64,000 bases of DNA, taken from contig CAZORE010000017.1 in the NCBI GenBank assembly GCA_964581815.1, forward strand, positions 18,609 to 82,608, written 5' to 3'. Under the pieces are notes generated by a model. The model made no database searches. It was not told where the DNA came from and saw only the letters and a list, made by a program, of their open reading frames with translations. The position numbers were made by a program, and so were the translations under genes. This DNA is from Trebonia sp964581815. GTDB lineage: Bacteria > Actinomycetota > Actinomycetes > Streptosporangiales > Streptosporangiaceae. Position 1 is the first letter of the stretch. The number at the start of each line of letters is the position of its first letter. This document shows positions 41,663-50,518 of the stretch, piece by piece.

Positions 41663-44029
41663 TCAGGTGCTTCTTGAGAGCCGGGCGAGGGACAGCACGA
41701 AGATCGACGAGAGCAGCCAGCCAAGTACCGTGCCGAGGTTGAGCCACCAGAGCATCAGCTGGCCGTAGCGGACGTGCGGGTCCGGGTACCACGTGACGCG
41801 CTGGTCCAGGGAGATCAGCGGGACCACGGTGTCGATGGCGTACAGCACGGGGCTGAAGCAGCGTACCTGGCCGTCGCCGCAGGGGTCCGTGGCCGGCGCC
41901 CCGCGCGACGGCGTGCCCTGGGGGCCTGCCGCAGCCTGCGCCGTCAGCGGCCCCGCGGTGGTGTACACCTGGCCGTTGCCGTTGTTGGCGCGCAGTGTTG
42001 CCTGGGCCGGGGGCAGCGTCAGGGTGACGGCCGTCAGGATGAGCAGGCCGGCCAGCATCCACAGCACCCGCTCCGGCCGGTACCCGTAACCGATGACCGA
42101 GTAGGCCGCGTAGAGCGCGCGCCGCGGCCACCGCGCGGCCGGCCCGCTGACCTGACGAGCGTGCCTGCGGCGTGCGATGAGGATCTGCTCGGCTTCCCTG
42201 GTGTACCCGTGCTGCCTGAAGACCTTGGCTGCCTGCTCGTACGGCCCGGAGTCGAAGGGCGTCTGACGGCGCAGCCACCGGATGCGCGCGACCTGGTCCC
42301 AGGCCGTGCCCGGCGGGGCACCCTGCGGGCGTTCCAGGCGCTCGTAGGTCATGCCCGCGATCGTGAAGCGTTCCGGCCAGGTCGCCGGGTCGTCGGCGAG
42401 CGAGCTTGTCGTCAGGTCGGTGAAGTCGACGCTCGGCGAGACCGCCGTCCAGCCCAGGTCAACGCTGCCGCGCACCTGAGCGGCGATCGCCTCGATTGCG
42501 TGCCCGGCCTCATTGAATGCAGAGGGACGCGGGCAGTCGAAGGCCCCGCCGGTGACGTGCAGGCGGCCCTCGATGGTGGCCCGGTTCAGCGCGACGAGCC
42601 CGGTGGCGGTGAAGCCGTCGATCAGCCGGACCGGGCCGTTGACCACCGCCTGGCTGAAGCGCAGCGCGTATCCGTCGGCGTTGTCGAGCCGCGCTCGCCT
42701 GGCGATCAGGCTGCCCAGCCTTGCTCCGGCGAACGAGATGGCGCCTCCCTCGGCCCGCAGGTCGTCCAGGTAGACGTTGCCCTCGACGGTGATGCCGCTC
42801 GCGCTGATCAGCGCCTCGTCCTCCGGCTTTGTCAGGCGACCGTGCAGCGCAAGGGTGCCGTGGCTGACCGCGCCGGCCAGCCGCACAGTGCCCTCGATGT
42901 CCGCGTCCTTGTCGAGTCGGAGGAAGGCGCGGATCTCGGCGTTGGTCAGGTCAAGCGCGGTTCGGCCCGGTGCGCGCAGCACGCAGCCCGCGCCGATGGT
43001 GAAGCGGCTCACGTCGGACATCGACATGTCGATACTGCCGGACACTACGGAGCGTCCCTCGATGGTGAGCTCGGCACCGACCGACAGCCGGGGCGCGCTG
43101 ATCGCCGCGCCCCGGCTCGTAGCGGCCTCGTGGACGCTGCCGGCCACCTGGTCGGGACGAACTTCGATCGTGGCGTTGTGGACGAGGAACCGTCCCGAGA
43201 TACGAGTGCTCGCCATGTCCAGGCGGCCACGGATCAACGGCCGGTGCCCGGCACGGTCTTCGGTCAAGAAGACACTGCCCTCGATGGTGGCGTCCTCTGT
43301 GTCCAGCGCCGTCTCTTCTGGTGACTCGATGTGCGCGCTCGTCAGGTCAAGCGATCCGCCGAGTCGGGCACCCGTCAGCCTGACCTCGCCGGCCGCGTGG
43401 AACCCGTGGATCAGCCGGACGGCGCCGCCGACGCGGATCCGGTCTGCCTGGATCGCAAGGCCGCCCTGGCCGTCGACGATGGTGCCGACGCAGAGCAGGC
43501 GGCCGCCGATCTCCGACTCGCACAGCCAGACCGCCGTCGTGTGCGACGTGCTCGCACTAGTCCGGTGCGCGCCGGCCACCCGCGAACGTGACAGGTCAAG
43601 GTCGCGGCGCAGCCGTAGCCCGTTGCCGAGCAGTCCGGGGAGCAGGCAGTCGGTAAGCGCCAGCTCGAAGAGGTCGGCGCCCTCCACCGTGGGTGCGGAC
43701 TCGAACTCGCACCCCTCGAAGCGGAGCGGGAACGGGACCGTCAGGCCGGCGAGGTCGAGGCGGCCGGTGATCACCGCGTTGCCCAGCCGCAGGCCGCGCG
43801 GGTCGACCTGGTCCTTCAGCTCGTGGCAGCAGCGGCGCAGCAGCGCCGCCTGGATGGTGCGTTTCAGGCCGGCTTCGCCGCCGTCGGTAGCCTGGCCCCC
43901 GTCGATGGGCTGGCCGCTGCGCAGCGCGCCGAGCAGTTCGGCCTCGTCGATCTCCGCGTCACCGGGAGCGGCGGGACTCACGCGGCGACCGCGGTTGCGA
44001 CGGAGGCCATGTCCTGGATCATCAGCCAC
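41663..44029 (-). CDS. Large membrane protein with beta-helix-like repeats and C-terminal membrane domain
   Basis: 788 residues, GTG start at 44029 (uncertain; a GTG near 43981 is possible). Residues 80-560 are a series of short strands with the rhythm of a right-handed beta helix or bactofilin-like solenoid (GRLDLAGL, GGRLLCVG, GGSLDLTSAHI, GRLDMASTRISG, GNVYLDDLRAEG, GRLHVTGGAFD). Then comes the conserved segment YEQAAKVFRQHGYTREAEQILIARRR, followed by membrane helices at about 650-670 and 755-780. This architecture is widespread but uncharacterised in Streptomyces-like genomes, often labelled as a membrane-associated oxidoreductase without biochemical support. A scaffold or polymer-forming role is inference. 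Confidence 0.85.
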   Translation of the reverse strand: MADDPGHGLRRNRGRRVSPAAPGDAEIDEAELLGALRSGQPIDGGQATDGGEAGLKRTIQAALLRRCCHELKDQVDPRGLRLGNAVITGRLDLAGLTVPFPLRFEGCEFESAPTVEGADLFELALTDCLLPGLLGNGLRLRRDLDLSRSRVAGAHRTSASTSHTTAVWLCESEIGGRLLCVGTIVDGQGGLAIQADRIRVGGAVRLIHGFHAAGEVRLTGARLGGSLDLTSAHIESPEETALDTEDATIEGSVFLTEDRAGHRPLIRGRLDMASTRISGRFLVHNATIEVRPDQVAGSVHEAATSRGAAISAPRLSVGAELTIEGRSVVSGSIDMSMSDVSRFTIGAGCVLRAPGRTALDLTNAEIRAFLRLDKDADIEGTVRLAGAVSHGTLALHGRLTKPEDEALISASGITVEGNVYLDDLRAEGGAISFAGARLGSLIARRARLDNADGYALRFSQAVVNGPVRLIDGFTATGLVALNRATIEGRLHVTGGAFDCPRPSAFNEAGHAIEAIAAQVRGSVDLGWTAVSPSVDFTDLTTSSLADDPATWPERFTIAGMTYERLERPQGAPPGTAWDQVARIRWLRRQTPFDSGPYEQAAKVFRQHGYTREAEQILIARRRHARQVSGPAARWPRRALYAAYSVIGYGYRPERVLWMLAGLLILTAVTLTLPPAQATLRANNGNGQVYTTAGPLTAQAAAGPQGTPSRGAPATDPCGDGQVRCFSPVLYAIDTVVPLISLDQRVTWYPDPHVRYGQLMLWWLNLGTVLGWLLSSIFVLSLARLSRST

Positions 44030-44148
44030 GCTCTTGACGAGTAAATGGGTGTACGCCCGGCCGGCGCACGATGTCCGCCGTGTGCGCTGGGTTCCACGTT
44101 AAGCGGTCAGACGGAGCACGCACCCGTTCGGGAGCATTTTGATTGTCT

Positions 44149-45396
44149 TCAGTATGAGCGGATCGTGCCGGGCTGCGGGCCTTGCGGTGCGTGGCGCCTG
44201 GCCACGTCCTCGCGGAGGGTGAAGCCGAGCCCGGGGCCGCGCGGCGGCAGCAGGTAGCCGTCTTGCCAGTCGAACCGTTCCTCGGTGAACTGGGCGTGCA
44301 CCCCGTCGAAGCGCTCGACCGCCTCCATGATGAGGAAGTTGGGGCTGCACAGCGACAGGTGCAGCGCGGCGGCGGCGATGAGCGGGCCGCCGTAGACGTG
44401 CGGTGCGACCTGCACGTAGTGCGCCTCGGCCATGCTCGCGATCTTCTTCGCCTCGCCGATGCCGCCGACCTGGCCGACATCGAAGTTGAAGATCGCCGCG
44501 GCGCGGTGCTCAAGCAGCCGGGCGAAGTCGAACTTGGTGGTCAGCCGCTCGCCGGTAGCGACGGGGATGGTGGTGCGGCGGGCGACTTCGGCCAGGGCCG
44601 CCATGTTCTCCGGCGGGCAGGGCTCCTCGTACCAGAGCGGGTCGAACTTCTCCAGCCGCTTGGCGATGCGCAGCGCGCCCGCCGCGGTCATCTGGCCGTG
44701 CGTGCCGATGATGATGTCGCAGGCGGTTCCCACCTCGTCGCGGATGGCGCCGATGACCCGCTCGGCGGTGTCGGCGGCCTGCAGGGAGAACTGCAGCGGC
44801 ACGTTCTGGCCGAGGCTCTGGTCGTGGGTCAGGACCAGCGAGAACGGGTCGACCTTGATCGCGGTGAAGCCCTGGTCCAGGTAGTGCCTGGCCCGGGCGG
44901 CGGCGTGCGCCGGGTTGAGCCATACGTCGCGGCTGAGCGGCCCGTGGTCAGACGTACGGCCCGCGTTGCCGCCAGGGCCGGCCGGGTCATCGTAGATGTA
45001 GGTGTACGTGCGGACCCGGTCCCGCATCGCGCCGCCGAGCAGCTTGTAGACCGGCTGGCCGCAGTCCTTGCCGATGATGTCCCAGCAGGCCATCTCGATC
45101 GCGCTGAGGATGCCGAGCTTGGTCAGCTCCGGGTAGTGGCTGTAGCCGGCCCGGCCGTACACCTTGTCGAAGAGCATCTCGGTGTCGTACGGGTCGTGGC
45201 CGATGACAGCCTGCTCGATGACGTCGGCCATCATGGCGGCGAGCACGGGGAGCCGGAAGCCCACCCCGAGCAGCATCATCTCGCCGTAGCCGCGCGTCCC
45301 CTCGTCGGTGTCCAGCCGAACGAAGAGCCAGCTGCGCCCGCCGCGGAACGGCGGCGGGCAGACGACGGGAAACACCTCGAAGCCGGTGACCTTCAC
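44149..45396 (-). CDS. Enolase-superfamily dehydratase (mandelate racemase/muconate lactonizing type)
   Basis: 415 residues. N-terminal capping domain (VTGFEVFPVVCPPPFRGGR, DTDEGTRGYGE) and a TIM barrel with catalytic Lys in GFTAIKVDPF, metal-binding acids around DIIIGTHGQM, WYEEP and TGERLTT, and a His in VQVAPHVYGGP. This residue pattern fits acid-sugar dehydratases of the MR subgroup (galactonate, rhamnonate or similar). GTG at 45396 lies 8 bases after the DAHP synthase stop, so the two may be co-transcribed. No sugar transporter is adjacent; exact substrate unknown. Confidence 0.9.
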   Translation of the reverse strand: MKVTGFEVFPVVCPPPFRGGRSWLFVRLDTDEGTRGYGEMMLLGVGFRLPVLAAMMADVIEQAVIGHDPYDTEMLFDKVYGRAGYSHYPELTKLGILSAIEMACWDIIGKDCGQPVYKLLGGAMRDRVRTYTYIYDDPAGPGGNAGRTSDHGPLSRDVWLNPAHAAARARHYLDQGFTAIKVDPFSLVLTHDQSLGQNVPLQFSLQAADTAERVIGAIRDEVGTACDIIIGTHGQMTAAGALRIAKRLEKFDPLWYEEPCPPENMAALAEVARRTTIPVATGERLTTKFDFARLLEHRAAAIFNFDVGQVGGIGEAKKIASMAEAHYVQVAPHVYGGPLIAAAALHLSLCSPNFLIMEAVERFDGVHAQFTEERFDWQDGYLLPPRGPGLGFTLREDVARRHAPQGPQPGTIRSY

Positions 45397-45403
45397 CTGA
45401 TCA

Positions 45404-46735
45404 TCACTGCCCGTCCTCGGCGGGGCCAGGGTGGCGGCGGTACAGGCCCGCGACGCGGAAGGCCAGGTCGAGGGACTGACTGCGGTTGAGCCTGGGATCG
45501 CACGTCGTCTCATAGCGGTAACTCAGGTCGCTCTCGGCGATGGGCCGGCCGCCGCCGAGGCACTCGGTGACGTCCTCGCCGGTGAACTCGATATGGATGC
45601 CACCGGGATGCGTGCCAAGCGCGCGGTGCACCTCGAAGAACCCGGTGACCTCGTCCAGCACGTCGTCGAAGTTCCTGGTCTTGCGGCCGCTGGCCGCCTC
45701 CACGGTGTTGCCGTGCATCGGGTCGCACACCCAGATCACCGGGGCCCGGCTGGCGGCTACCTTCTCGACCAGCGGCGGCAGCGCCTCACGGATCCGCCTG
45801 GCGCCCATCCGGGTGGTCAGGGTGAGCCGGCCGGGTTCCTGCTCGGGATCGAGGGCCTCGGCGAGCTCAAGGACGTCCTGCGCGGTGGCGTCCGGGCCGA
45901 TCTTGACGGCGAGCGGATTGCGGATCTGGCGGGCGAACTCGATGTGCGCGCCGCGGGGATCGCGGGTGCGCTCCCCGATCCACAGCAGGTGAGCCGACAG
46001 GTCGTAAGCACGCCCGCTGCTCGTGTCGGTCCGGGTCAGCGGCCGCTCGTAATCCAGCAGCAGCGCCTCGTGGCTTGCGTAGAACTCCACCGCGCGGAAT
46101 TCCCGCGGGTCGGTGCCGCACGCGTGCATGAACGCGATCGCCCGGTCGATCTCATCCGCCAGCCGCTCGTAGCGCTCCCCCGCCGGGCTGCCTGCCACGA
46201 AGTCCTGGTTCCAGGCGTGCACCTGGCGCAGGTCGGCGTAGCCGCCGCTGGCGAGGGACCGGCACAGGTTCAGCGTGGCCGACGCGCAGTGATACGCCTG
46301 CAGCAGCCGGCCCGGGTCGGGCTCCCGGGCCGCGGCGGTGAACTCGATGCCGTTGACCGCGTCGCCGCGGTAGACCGGGAGCTCGAGGCCGTCGCGCACC
46401 TCGGTGGCGGCCGACCGCGGCTTGCCATACTGGCCGGCCATCCGGCCGACCTTCACCACGGGCACGCTGGCCGCGTAGGTCAGCACGACGGCCATCTGCA
46501 GCAGCGTCTGGAACTTGCCGCGGATGCTGTCGGCGGTGGCGCCGGCGAACGTCTCCGCGCAGTCACCGCCCTGCAGCAGGAACGCCTCACCGCGCGCCAC
46601 CGCGGCCAGCCGCTCTTTCAGCTGGTCGCACTCCGCGGCGAGCACCAGCGGCGGCAGGCCCGCCAGCTGGCGCGTCACCGCCTCAAGGCGGTCAGGGTCG
46701 GGCCACTGGGGTTGCTGAAGCGCGGGCGCAGTCAC
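45404..46735 (-). CDS. 3-deoxy-7-phosphoheptulonate (DAHP) synthase, class II
   Basis: 443 residues from GTG 46735; an ATG at 46765 would add ten residues. It catalyses the first step of the shikimate pathway (PEP plus erythrose-4-phosphate). Class II motifs: FLLQGGDCAETFAG, VVKVGRMAGQYGKPRS, YRGDAVNGIEF, RYETTCDPRLNRSQSLDLAF. Compared with M. tuberculosis AroG the N-terminal extension that binds aromatic amino acids is shortened, so feedback control may differ. Class II is the normal form in actinobacteria, so this may be the housekeeping enzyme. Confidence 0.95.
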   Translation of the reverse strand: MTAPALQQPQWPDPDRLEAVTRQLAGLPPLVLAAECDQLKERLAAVARGEAFLLQGGDCAETFAGATADSIRGKFQTLLQMAVVLTYAASVPVVKVGRMAGQYGKPRSAATEVRDGLELPVYRGDAVNGIEFTAAAREPDPGRLLQAYHCASATLNLCRSLASGGYADLRQVHAWNQDFVAGSPAGERYERLADEIDRAIAFMHACGTDPREFRAVEFYASHEALLLDYERPLTRTDTSSGRAYDLSAHLLWIGERTRDPRGAHIEFARQIRNPLAVKIGPDATAQDVLELAEALDPEQEPGRLTLTTRMGARRIREALPPLVEKVAASRAPVIWVCDPMHGNTVEAASGRKTRNFDDVLDEVTGFFEVHRALGTHPGGIHIEFTGEDVTECLGGGRPIAESDLSYRYETTCDPRLNRSQSLDLAFRVAGLYRRHPGPAEDGQ

Positions 46736-46928
46736 GCAGTTCAGGTTACGTGGCGCGCCCGGCATTCGCCCGGTGCGGCACGGGACCGGGAGAGACAGTC
46801 AAACAACATAACCAAAAGTAGTTGTTCAGATACGCTAAGAATTATTCGCGGCGAGGAGGCGCTGAGTGCGGTGGGGGCTCGGCGGCGAGCGCCGCCACAT
46901 TCCGCGGGCAACGATGCTGGAGTCAGCC

Positions 46929-47828
46929 ATGCGCCACCTGGTTCGTCGGTTCGTGAGCGTCGCGGCGGTAGCGGTGGCCGCCCTGGCGTGGCTGGCCGGC
47001 ACGCTCGCGCTCGGGACGGCGACGAGCTCGGGCGCGACAGCGACCGTCGCGCTGATGACGCTTGGGCTGCTCGCCGGCGGCGTGCTGCTGCTGATCCGGC
47101 ACAGCCTGGACCTGGCCGCCCGGATCGGCCAGCTGAGCACGGAGTCCCAGCGCTCGCTCGGTGTCGCCCGGCGGATCGAATCCCGCCTCGGGACGGAGCT
47201 GAAGCAGACGTTCCGTCAGGTCGAGGCGATCCAGAACCTCAGCGCCATGCTCCCGACCAGTGACGTCCTGCCCGCGACCCGAGGCTGGGCCGCGTCGCCC
47301 GACCTGCTCCTTGTCCTCGTCGACGAGCTGATCGCGCGGCGGCCGTCGCTCGTCGTGGAATGCGGCAGCGGCGCGTCCACGCTGTGGCTCGCCCTGGCGC
47401 TGCGGCGCTTCGGGATCGACGGGCGGGTCGTCGCGCTCGACCACGACCCGGTTTTCGCCGCCATAACCCGCAACTTCCTGGCCAGGCACGGTGTCAGCGA
47501 TGTCGCCGAGGTGCGCGACGCCCCGCTGGAGGAGCTCAGCCTCGCCGGCGGCACTTACCTGTGGTACGCGCGGCGGGCATGGAAGGACCTGACGGGGATC
47601 GATCTTCTCTTCGTGGACGGGCCGCCCGCCGCCACGGGGGCTAAGGCCCGCTACCCGGCGCTGCCGTTGCTGCGGGAGGCGCTGAACCCGGCGGCCACCG
47701 TCGTCGTGGACGACCTCGTCGTGCCGGACATGCAGGAGACGCTGCGCCTCTGGCTCGACGCGTACCCAGAATTCAGTTCGGCGATCCTGCCGCTGGAGAA
47801 ACAAGCCGCCCTGCTTCGCCAGGGTTAG
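46929..47828 (+). CDS. Membrane-anchored class I SAM-dependent methyltransferase-like protein
   Basis: 299 residues. ATG at 46929 with GGAG exactly six bases upstream. Two N-terminal membrane helices (about 8-32 and 38-58), a helical coiled-coil linker (IGQLSTESQRSLGVARRIES), then a Rossmann methyltransferase domain from about 120: SAM motif LVVECGSGASTLWLALAL, acidic VVALDHDPVFA, IDLLFVDGPPAA and VVVDDLV. Similar soluble domains belong to FkbM/TylF-type or unassigned methyltransferases. Membrane anchoring suggests a lipid- or envelope-associated substrate. It is divergent from DAHP synthase across an AT-rich promoter region (46800-46850). Confidence 0.82.
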   Translation: MRHLVRRFVSVAAVAVAALAWLAGTLALGTATSSGATATVALMTLGLLAGGVLLLIRHSLDLAARIGQLSTESQRSLGVARRIESRLGTELKQTFRQVEAIQNLSAMLPTSDVLPATRGWAASPDLLLVLVDELIARRPSLVVECGSGASTLWLALALRRFGIDGRVVALDHDPVFAAITRNFLARHGVSDVAEVRDAPLEELSLAGGTYLWYARRAWKDLTGIDLLFVDGPPAATGAKARYPALPLLREALNPAATVVVDDLVVPDMQETLRLWLDAYPEFSSAILPLEKQAALLRQG

Positions 47829-47835
47829 CCGGGCC

Positions 47836-48867
47836 TTAGTCGATGGTGAAGCCCATCGGGGCGCCGGCGGCCAGGCCGAGGTCGCGCATGGCCTTGCGGT
47901 AGGCGACGGCGACGGCGTCGAAGCGCAGGTGCAGTTCGGCGGCCAGGTCGAACGGCACGCGCTCGGGCCGCTGCGACTCGACGACCACCTGGTCCTGGCC
48001 GAAGATGGTGTCCTCGAACTCCTGGATGACCCGGTCCGGCTGGTCGAGGTTGTAGTTGCGGCCGATGAGCACGTAACCCGCGCACCGGTCCGCGTACGCC
48101 GGCTGGGAGGCGAAGAAGTACACCATGCCGCGCTGCCCGCCCCAGCCGAGCCGCAGCACGATCGTGTACGGCAGGTGCAGCTCGTAGCGGCTGCGCCGTT
48201 CCGGCGGGCCGGCCTGCTCGTTGCCGAAGACCGGGAAGTCGTCGCGGTTGGGCGCCTCGGGGCGGACGATCTCGTAGCGCAGCACGTGGTCGTCGGTGTG
48301 CACCTGGTGCTGCGGCACGACCGGCCGCTCCGGGTCGCCGAGCAGCCCGGGGTGGACCCAGGGGAAGTGCCCGAAGTCGGTGAAGTTCTCCACCTGCCGG
48401 GCCGCGTCGCAACGCCACCGGTAGGGCCCGGCGGGGACGACCGTCCACTCGCCGTCCTCCAGCTCGGGTACCTCGGGCAGCGGCCACCGGGGCTTGTCGA
48501 GGGCGACCCAGATCAGCCCGTACCGCTCCTGCACGCGGTACGCGGCCACCCGGGCCTTGGCCGGGACCGCCGCCGGGTCCTCCTTCTGCGGGATCGCCAC
48601 GCACCGGCCGTCGGCGCCGTACCGCCACCCGTGGTAGGCGCAGACCAGCTCGTCGCCCTGGACCCGGCCGAGCGACAGCGCGGTGCCCCGGTGCACGCAC
48701 AGGTCGGACATCACCCGCGGCGCCCCGCCGGCCCCGCGCCAGATCACCAGCGGCTCACCGAGCAGGTCGGCGTGCGCCGGCCGGCCGGTGACCTCGCTGG
48801 CGAACGCGACCGGATGCCAGCACGCCCGCTGCGCGGCCAGGTCCGCGAACACTCCCGGTGAATTCAT
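47836..48867 (-). CDS. Rieske [2Fe-2S] aromatic ring-hydroxylating oxygenase, single-component-type alpha subunit
   Basis: 343 residues from ATG 48867 (GGAG upstream). N-terminal Rieske domain with CxH at CVHRG and CxxH at CAYHGWRYG (about residues 50-85), then a catalytic domain whose mononuclear iron site is seen in ENFTDFGHFPWVHPG. Size and motif spacing fit the vanillate O-demethylase/phthalate oxygenase-type (homotrimeric) group. No ferredoxin or reductase gene is adjacent. It converges with the methyltransferase gene with 7 bases between. Confidence 0.92.
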   Translation of the reverse strand: MNSPGVFADLAAQRACWHPVAFASEVTGRPAHADLLGEPLVIWRGAGGAPRVMSDLCVHRGTALSLGRVQGDELVCAYHGWRYGADGRCVAIPQKEDPAAVPAKARVAAYRVQERYGLIWVALDKPRWPLPEVPELEDGEWTVVPAGPYRWRCDAARQVENFTDFGHFPWVHPGLLGDPERPVVPQHQVHTDDHVLRYEIVRPEAPNRDDFPVFGNEQAGPPERRSRYELHLPYTIVLRLGWGGQRGMVYFFASQPAYADRCAGYVLIGRNYNLDQPDRVIQEFEDTIFGQDQVVVESQRPERVPFDLAAELHLRFDAVAVAYRKAMRDLGLAAGAPMGFTID

Positions 48868-48942
48868 CCCCGCTCCAGACCGCCACGCGACCCGGCGGCA
48901 GGCCGGGCCTGACAAGCATTCTTAGCACCCGCCAGCGCGGCT

Positions 48943-48970
48943 CGCCCCGCCGGGTCAACGGCGGGGCGAA
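48943..48970 (-). terminator. Terminator hairpin of the rpmG-rpmE2 operon
   Basis: Perfect 11-bp stem TCGCCCCGCCG / CGGCGGGGCGA with a 6-base loop, 14 bases past the L31 stop codon on the minus strand. Very stable; no U-run. Confidence 0.7.
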
Positions 48971-48984
48971 GTCAGCCTCGGTTC

Positions 48985-49257
48985 TCAGGCGCCCTTGGTG
49001 CTAGCGCCCCTGGCGTTGGCTCCGTAGCGGCGGCGGAACTGCTCGACCCGCCCGGCGGTGTCGAGGACGCGGGCCTGCCCGGTGTAGAACGGGTGGCTGG
49101 CCGAGGACGTCTCGACGTCGATGACCGGGTACGTGTTGCCGTCCTCCCAGGTGACGGTCTGCCCGCTGACGACCGTGGACCTGGTCAGGAACGCGAAGCC
49201 CGCCGCGCGGTCACGGAAGACGACCGGGTGGTAGTCAGGGTGAATTGCCTGCTTCAT
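48985..49257 (-). CDS. rpmE2: Ribosomal protein L31, zinc-free type B
   Basis: 90 residues: MKQAIHPDYHPVVFRD at the start and the SSASHPFYTG motif are typical of L31. No cysteine at all, so it is the C-minus paralogue that replaces zinc-binding L31 when zinc is scarce. It follows the L33 gene with 2 bases between and lies behind the same Zur-like box. Ends in a strong hairpin. Confidence 0.97.
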   Translation of the reverse strand: MKQAIHPDYHPVVFRDRAAGFAFLTRSTVVSGQTVTWEDGNTYPVIDVETSSASHPFYTGQARVLDTAGRVEQFRRRYGANARGASTKGA

Positions 49258-49259
49258 GG

Positions 49260-49424
49260 TTACCGCTCCTCTCGGAACTCAACGTGGCGGCCGATCACCG
49301 GGTCGTACTTGCGGACGACGAGGCGGTCAGGATCGTTCCTGCGGCTCTTCCTGGTCACGTAGGTGTAGCCAGTCCCAGCGGCCGACCTGAGCTTGATGAC
49401 GGGACGAAGTGTGCTGTGACTCAT
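49260..49424 (-). CDS. rpmG: Ribosomal protein L33, zinc-free form
   Basis: 54 residues beginning MSHSTLRPVIKLRSAAG and ending YDPVIGRHVEFREER, the L33 pattern. The usual zinc-binding cysteines are absent (C-minus form). ATG at 49424; stop TAA at 49260-49262. It lies 2 bases before rpmE2 and just downstream of a Zur-like box, so both proteins are probably made only under zinc limitation. Confidence 0.97.
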   Translation of the reverse strand: MSHSTLRPVIKLRSAAGTGYTYVTRKSRRNDPDRLVVRKYDPVIGRHVEFREER

Positions 49425-49443
49425 GGCCCCTACAACAACCCAT

Positions 49444-49464
49444 TGATGAAAACCATTCCCATTA
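49444..49464 (-). promoter_or_regulatory. Zur box upstream of rpmG-rpmE2
   Basis: The 21-bp site reads TGATGAAAACCATTCCCATT plus a final A. It matches the mycobacterial/actinobacterial Zur consensus (TAATGAAAATCATTTTCATT plus A) at 17 of 21 positions, and lies 20 bases before the L33 start. Zur with zinc would repress the operon. Confidence 0.75.
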
Positions 49465-49519
49465 ATGGCGGATCGGAGGCGGCGCTTCCCTCGAGGGCCC
49501 GTCCCCGAGGGCGCGCTCG

Positions 49520-50461
49520 TCAGCGGGACTGGAGCACGGCGGGCGCGAGCTGCTCAAGCTGGCCGACGCTGGTCACCAGGTCCGCGTTGCTCGCGCTGGA
49601 GGAGGACATGAGGATCACGTGATCGGCGCCCGCGGCCAGGTGCGCGGCGGCCACCGCGGCGATCGAGCCCGGGTCTCCGTGGGCGACGATCTCGCTGACC
49701 AGCTCGTCGCTGACAGCAGCGATCTGCTCAGGCGAGTAGCCGAGCCGGGCGATCGTCGCGGCGTACCACGCCCGGCTGAGCGAGGCGGCAGCCGTGTTCC
49801 TCGCCTGCGCCCGGGCCGCCGCGGGGTCACTGGTATCGGCGATCACCGACATCCCGACGACCACCAGCTTGTCTGGCCCGAGCGTCGCCCGCAGCTGCGC
49901 GGTGAACGCCGGGGGCAGGCCGGCGGGCAGCACGCCGTCCGCCAGCTCGGCGGCCAGCGCGACCATCTTCGGTCCGTTCGCGGCGACGATCCGCGGGTAA
50001 GGCGCCGCGGCGGGCGGCGTCATGGTGGGGGCGGTCATCCGCTCCAGGTAGTCGCGCATCGCCGTCAGGGGGCTGCCGAACTCGCGGCCGACGGCGGCCG
50101 CCTGCTGCGGGTAACCGGACCCGAGTCCGAGGACGAGCCGGCCGGGATACGCCTCGGCCAGCATGGCGGCGGCCCCGTGCGCGACCTGCGGCGCCCGGGC
50201 CCAGATGTTGGCGATGCCGGTGCCGAACGTCATGCGCGTGGTGGCCGGGAACAGCAGGGCGACCTGGACCAGCGGGTCCTTGCCGCCCACGGTCTCGTTC
50301 ACCCAGGCGGCCGGGTAGCCGGCGGCCTCAAGCCGGCTGATCGCCGTGCGCTGCACGCTCACCGGCGGGGTGCTGTTGAACGGGACCGGCAGGTACACGC
50401 CGACCGGCCCGAGCGACTGCCGCGCCGCCTCGACCACGCTGGTCGTTCCCACGTCGCTCAT
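49520..50461 (-). CDS. LLM-class F420-dependent oxidoreductase
   Basis: 313 residues, luciferase-like monooxygenase fold (GVYLPVPFNSTP, AGYPAAWVNETVGGKDPLVQ, MTFGTGIANIW, GRLVLGLGSGYP, IVAANGPKMVALAAELADG). The GTGIANIW and GLGSGYP segments point to the F420-binding rather than FMN-binding subfamily, consistent with an actinomycete. ATG at 50461 preferred; a TTG lies 9 codons upstream. Confidence 0.9.
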   Translation of the reverse strand: MSDVGTTSVVEAARQSLGPVGVYLPVPFNSTPPVSVQRTAISRLEAAGYPAAWVNETVGGKDPLVQVALLFPATTRMTFGTGIANIWARAPQVAHGAAAMLAEAYPGRLVLGLGSGYPQQAAAVGREFGSPLTAMRDYLERMTAPTMTPPAAAPYPRIVAANGPKMVALAAELADGVLPAGLPPAFTAQLRATLGPDKLVVVGMSVIADTSDPAAARAQARNTAAASLSRAWYAATIARLGYSPEQIAAVSDELVSEIVAHGDPGSIAAVAAAHLAAGADHVILMSSSSASNADLVTSVGQLEQLAPAVLQSR

Positions 50462-50518
50462 CCTCGCATTCTCGCCATCGCCGGACAAAGGAGATAGGCC
50501 CGCGGTCGCCGGCCCTGG

